Assembly (NCBI GenBank): GCA_964577985.1
Contig: CAZOAR010000051.1
Span: forward strand, 1 to 17,848
Direction: 5' to 3'
Origin: CAZOAR01 sp964577985
GTDB lineage: Bacteria > Gemmatimonadota > CAZMKB01 > CAZNLH01
Length of the DNA stretch: 17,848 bases
In this document: piece after piece, positions 15,545 through 17,848 of the stretch
How positions within the stretch are numbered: the stretch's first letter is position 1
How the letters are laid out: each line of letters begins with the position of its first letter
Translations under genes and position numbers: made by a program
The notes under the pieces: generated by a model
The model's input: the letters and a program-made list of their open reading frames with translations, nothing else
Database searches by the model: none
What the model was told of the DNA's origin: nothing

Positions 15545-17848
15545 TTACCTCGGAGCGATAATAATATTAAGGATCTTATCCCTCACAAAGATCACCCGCT
15601 TTACTTCTCTCTCCTCGATCCGGCGCTCGATGCGATTATCCCTCAGCGCGGACTCCATCACCGTCGCCTCCTCCGCACCTCGTTCCACGTCGACTGTCCC
15701 GCGGAGCTTTCCATTGACCTGGATCGCCACCGTGACCGTCTCTCGCTGAACGAGCTTTTCGTCCCACGTCGGCCAGGCTGTCTCGAATATCGTATTCTCA
15801 TGGCCGAGTCTCTCCCACATCTCTTCGGCCAGGTGTGGAGCCATGGGAGAGAGGAGAACCGCGAGCCCTTCCAGGACGTCTTTTCCCACGGACAATCTCC
15901 TGTTATCTTCGGCCGTCACAAAATTCTGGAATTCCATAAACCGGCTGACCGTTGTATTGAGACGAAAGTCTTCGATCCTCGTTGTAATATCTTTCACGAG
16001 TGAGTGAAACTCCTTCTGGACCTCGGGAGCGGTCCCGTCGGATACGGTCTTGATTGCCTCCTGAAACCACGCCCAGAGCCGCTTGAGAAATCTGTATACC
16101 CCTTCTATGCCCTGCTCGCTCCATTCCGAGTCCTGGTCCGGTGGGCCCGTAAAAAGCTCATAGATCCTCAAGGTATCCGTGCCGTATTTCTCGACCAGTT
16201 CGTCAGGGCTGACTACGTTCCCCTTCGACTTGGACATCTTGCAGAACTCTTTTTCCAGCTCTTTCCCGCATTTCGGACATTTCCCGTCTTCGGCCGCATC
16301 GAGTGCGATATATCCATGCTTCTCACACCTGAGGGCCTGATAATAGATCATTCCCTGGTTGAACAACTTCTTGAACGGCTCTTCGAACTCGAGCATGCCA
16401 ATGTCATGCAGAAACATCGTGTAGAATCTCGCGTACAGAAGATGAAGGATCGCGTGTTCCACACCACCGAAATAGCTCTCAACAGGGAGCCATTTCCTGA
16501 CGGCATCCGGGTCGAATGGCCCGTCCGAATAGTGTGGCGACGGATATCTCAGGAAATACCAGGAAGAGCCTGCCCATTGAGGCATAGTGTCTGTTTCTCT
16601 CCGGGCCTCACCACCACACCCGGGACATTTGGTAGAAACCCACTCCTCGATGGCGGCAAGTGGCGATTCACCTGTTCCCGTTGGTCTGTAGCTCTCCACC
16701 TCTGGAAGGCGCACGGGGAGTTCCTCTTCGGGCACCGCGACCTCCCCGCATTTGCCGCAATGAACAACGGGGATCGGCTCTCCCCAGTAACGCTGTCTCG
16801 AAAAAACCCAGTCCCTCAGGCGATAGCTGACCCTGAAACCCCCGATAGATTCTTCATCGAGCCACTTCGTGATCCGGTTCCTGCTCGTGCGCGAATCGAG
16901 TCCATCGTACGGGCCCGAATTGATCATTCTCCCTTCTCCCGCAAACGCCTCGGCAAGGCTTCCGTCTTCTCGCCTTTTGGCCGCGTCGCTGTAAATCACT
17001 TCCACGATCGGCAGGCCGTGGCGCTCAGCGAACTCGTAATCTCTCTCATCATGACCCGGGACAGCCATGATTGCACCTGTCCCGTAAGTTGTAAGCACGT
17101 AGTCAGCTGCATATACCGGTATTCTGGTGCCCGTTGCCGGATTGATCGCGTTAACCCCGAGGGGCACGCCTGTCTTTTCGCGCAGCTTATTCGTCCTTTC
17201 CAGCTCTGTCATCTTACGGCTGCCGGCGAGATAATCCCTCAGGCCGGCCCTCCTGCCCGCGGAGCATAGCTGCTCCGCAAGTGGATGCTCGGGCGCGAGC
17301 ACCAGGTAAGTGGCTCCAAAGAGTGTATCCGGCCTTGTCGTGAAGACCGGGATTTCACACCGTTCTGCCGCGCCGTCTATCTTGAAGACGATTTCAGCGC
17401 CCTCGCTTCGGCCGATCCAGTTTCTCTGCATCGTCTTTACCTTCTCGGGCCACTCAAGACCCTCCAGCCCGCCAAGGAGTCGATCCGCGTAATCGGTAAT
17501 TCGAAGCATCCACTGGAGCATATCCTTTTTTTCCACAGCCGTATGACATCGATCACACCGACCGTCGATCACTTCTTCGTTCGCGAGCCCTGTCTTGCAG
17601 TCCGGGCACCAGTTGATCGGTTTAGTCGTCCGATAGGCCAGCCCCTTTTTGAACATCTTCACGAAGATCCACTGTGTCCACCTGTAAAAATCGGGGTCTG
17701 ATGTGTTGATCTCACGCGACCAGTCGTATATAGCGCTTATCTCCCTGAGTTGCCTCCTGTAATTAGATATATTGAGTTCCGTATTCACCTTTGGATGAAC
17801 ATTTCTGGCTATGGCGGCATTCTCCGCGGGAAGCCCGAAAGCGTCCCA
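15545..17848 (-). CDS. leuS: Leucyl-tRNA synthetase (N-terminus beyond window edge)
   Basis: Cytoplasmic class I aminoacyl-tRNA synthetase charging tRNA-Leu. 767 codons are in the window and the frame is open to the right edge, beginning WDAFGLPAEN, which in LeuRS lies shortly after the HIGH motif. About 70 residues are therefore missing, and the GTG at 17788 is an internal Val. Seen (numbered from the edge): ZN1-type Cys4 region (NWCPDC at 79-84, then CDRC at 98-101); CP1 editing domain with TTRPDTLFG (170-178) and VPGHDERDYEFA (263-274), whose second Asp is the conserved editing Asp; a second zinc site (HCGKCG, CPGCGG); KMSKS at 537-541; anticodon-binding and C-terminal domains (VQVNGKLRG-type block present). 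A short Cys4 insertion (C508, C524, C527, C536) sits just before KMSKS. A hairpin terminator follows. Confidence 0.97.
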   Translation of the reverse strand, partial: WDAFGLPAENAAIARNVHPKVNTELNISNYRRQLREISAIYDWSREINTSDPDFYRWTQWIFVKMFKKGLAYRTTKPINWCPDCKTGLANEEVIDGRCDRCHTAVEKKDMLQWMLRITDYADRLLGGLEGLEWPEKVKTMQRNWIGRSEGAEIVFKIDGAAERCEIPVFTTRPDTLFGATYLVLAPEHPLAEQLCSAGRRAGLRDYLAGSRKMTELERTNKLREKTGVPLGVNAINPATGTRIPVYAADYVLTTYGTGAIMAVPGHDERDYEFAERHGLPIVEVIYSDAAKRREDGSLAEAFAGEGRMINSGPYDGLDSRTSRNRITKWLDEESIGGFRVSYRLRDWVFSRQRYWGEPIPVVHCGKCGEVAVPEEELPVRLPEVESYRPTGTGESPLAAIEEWVSTKCPGCGGEARRETDTMPQWAGSSWYFLRYPSPHYSDGPFDPDAVRKWLPVESYFGGVEHAILHLLYARFYTMFLHDIGMLEFEEPFKKLFNQGMIYYQALRCEKHGYIALDAAEDGKCPKCGKELEKEFCKMSKSKGNVVSPDELVEKYGTDTLRIYELFTGPPDQDSEWSEQGIEGVYRFLKRLWAWFQEAIKTVSDGTAPEVQKEFHSLVKDITTRIEDFRLNTTVSRFMEFQNFVTAEDNRRLSVGKDVLEGLAVLLSPMAPHLAEEMWERLGHENTIFETAWPTWDEKLVQRETVTVAIQVNGKLRGTVDVERGAEEATVMESALRDNRIERRIEEREVKRVIFVRDKILNIIIAPR

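Noticed and set aside
15545..17788. leuS starting at GTG 17788
   Set aside because: The frame continues to the window edge with recognisable LeuRS sequence (WDAFGLPAEN), so this GTG is an internal valine codon.
1..17848. CRISPR arrays, insertion sequences, tRNA or rRNA genes
   Set aside because: No regularly spaced repeats, transposase-like frames, terminal inverted repeats around a gene, or cloverleaf-like sequences were seen.

Overview
The window looks like a chromosomal segment from an uncultured diderm bacterium of the FCB superphylum or a neighbouring candidate phylum (Krumholzibacteriota, Eisenbacteria, Zixibacteria or similar). This is inferred from two exported proteins ending in a FlgD-Ig-like sorting domain with the motif QNYPNPFNPSTT, from a lipoprotein and outer-membrane gene set, and from a moderately high GC content. 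No 16S or marker tree was possible, so the phylum is a guess.

Layout. (1) 1-7649, minus strand: an RND efflux operon in the order membrane-fusion lipoprotein, a very long RND permease (1310 aa) and a second RND permease that runs off the left edge. The genes overlap or lie 4 nt apart. (2) 7650-8197: a divergent intergenic region with two palindromes and a strong sigma70-type promoter. (3) 8198-10522, plus strand: a secreted 774-residue multidomain protein whose thioredoxin-like N-terminus contains an in-frame TGA exactly where the first cysteine of CxxC belongs (U-P-Y-C). I read this as a selenoprotein. (4) 10630-15260, minus strand, convergent to it: a four-gene operon behind a near-consensus promoter. 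It encodes a PEGA plus Omp28-like thioredoxin-fold lipoprotein (CAPC), an exported GATase-like/FlgD-tailed protein, a TlpA/ResA-type thioredoxin (WCKPC) and an outer-membrane beta-barrel protein. (5) 15545-17848, minus strand: leuS, missing its N-terminus at the right edge, followed by a hairpin terminator.

The main discovery candidate is region 3. A naive annotation would start that gene at the TTG at 8390 and lose the promoter-proximal signal peptide and the redox active site. The ORF is continuous from the ATG at 8198 to the TAG at 10520 apart from one TGA at codon 55. The paralogue on the opposite strand has Cys at the aligned position, and a possible bacterial SECIS hairpin follows the TGA. 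Four other genes in the window use TGA as their real stop, so global UGA reassignment is unlikely.

The selenoprotein also looks like a fusion of what the facing operon encodes as two separate proteins (thioredoxin-fold, then GATase-like plus FlgD tail). Together with TlpA and a barrel protein carrying a C-terminal cysteine pair, the locus may be an envelope thiol-redox system. That functional link is inference.
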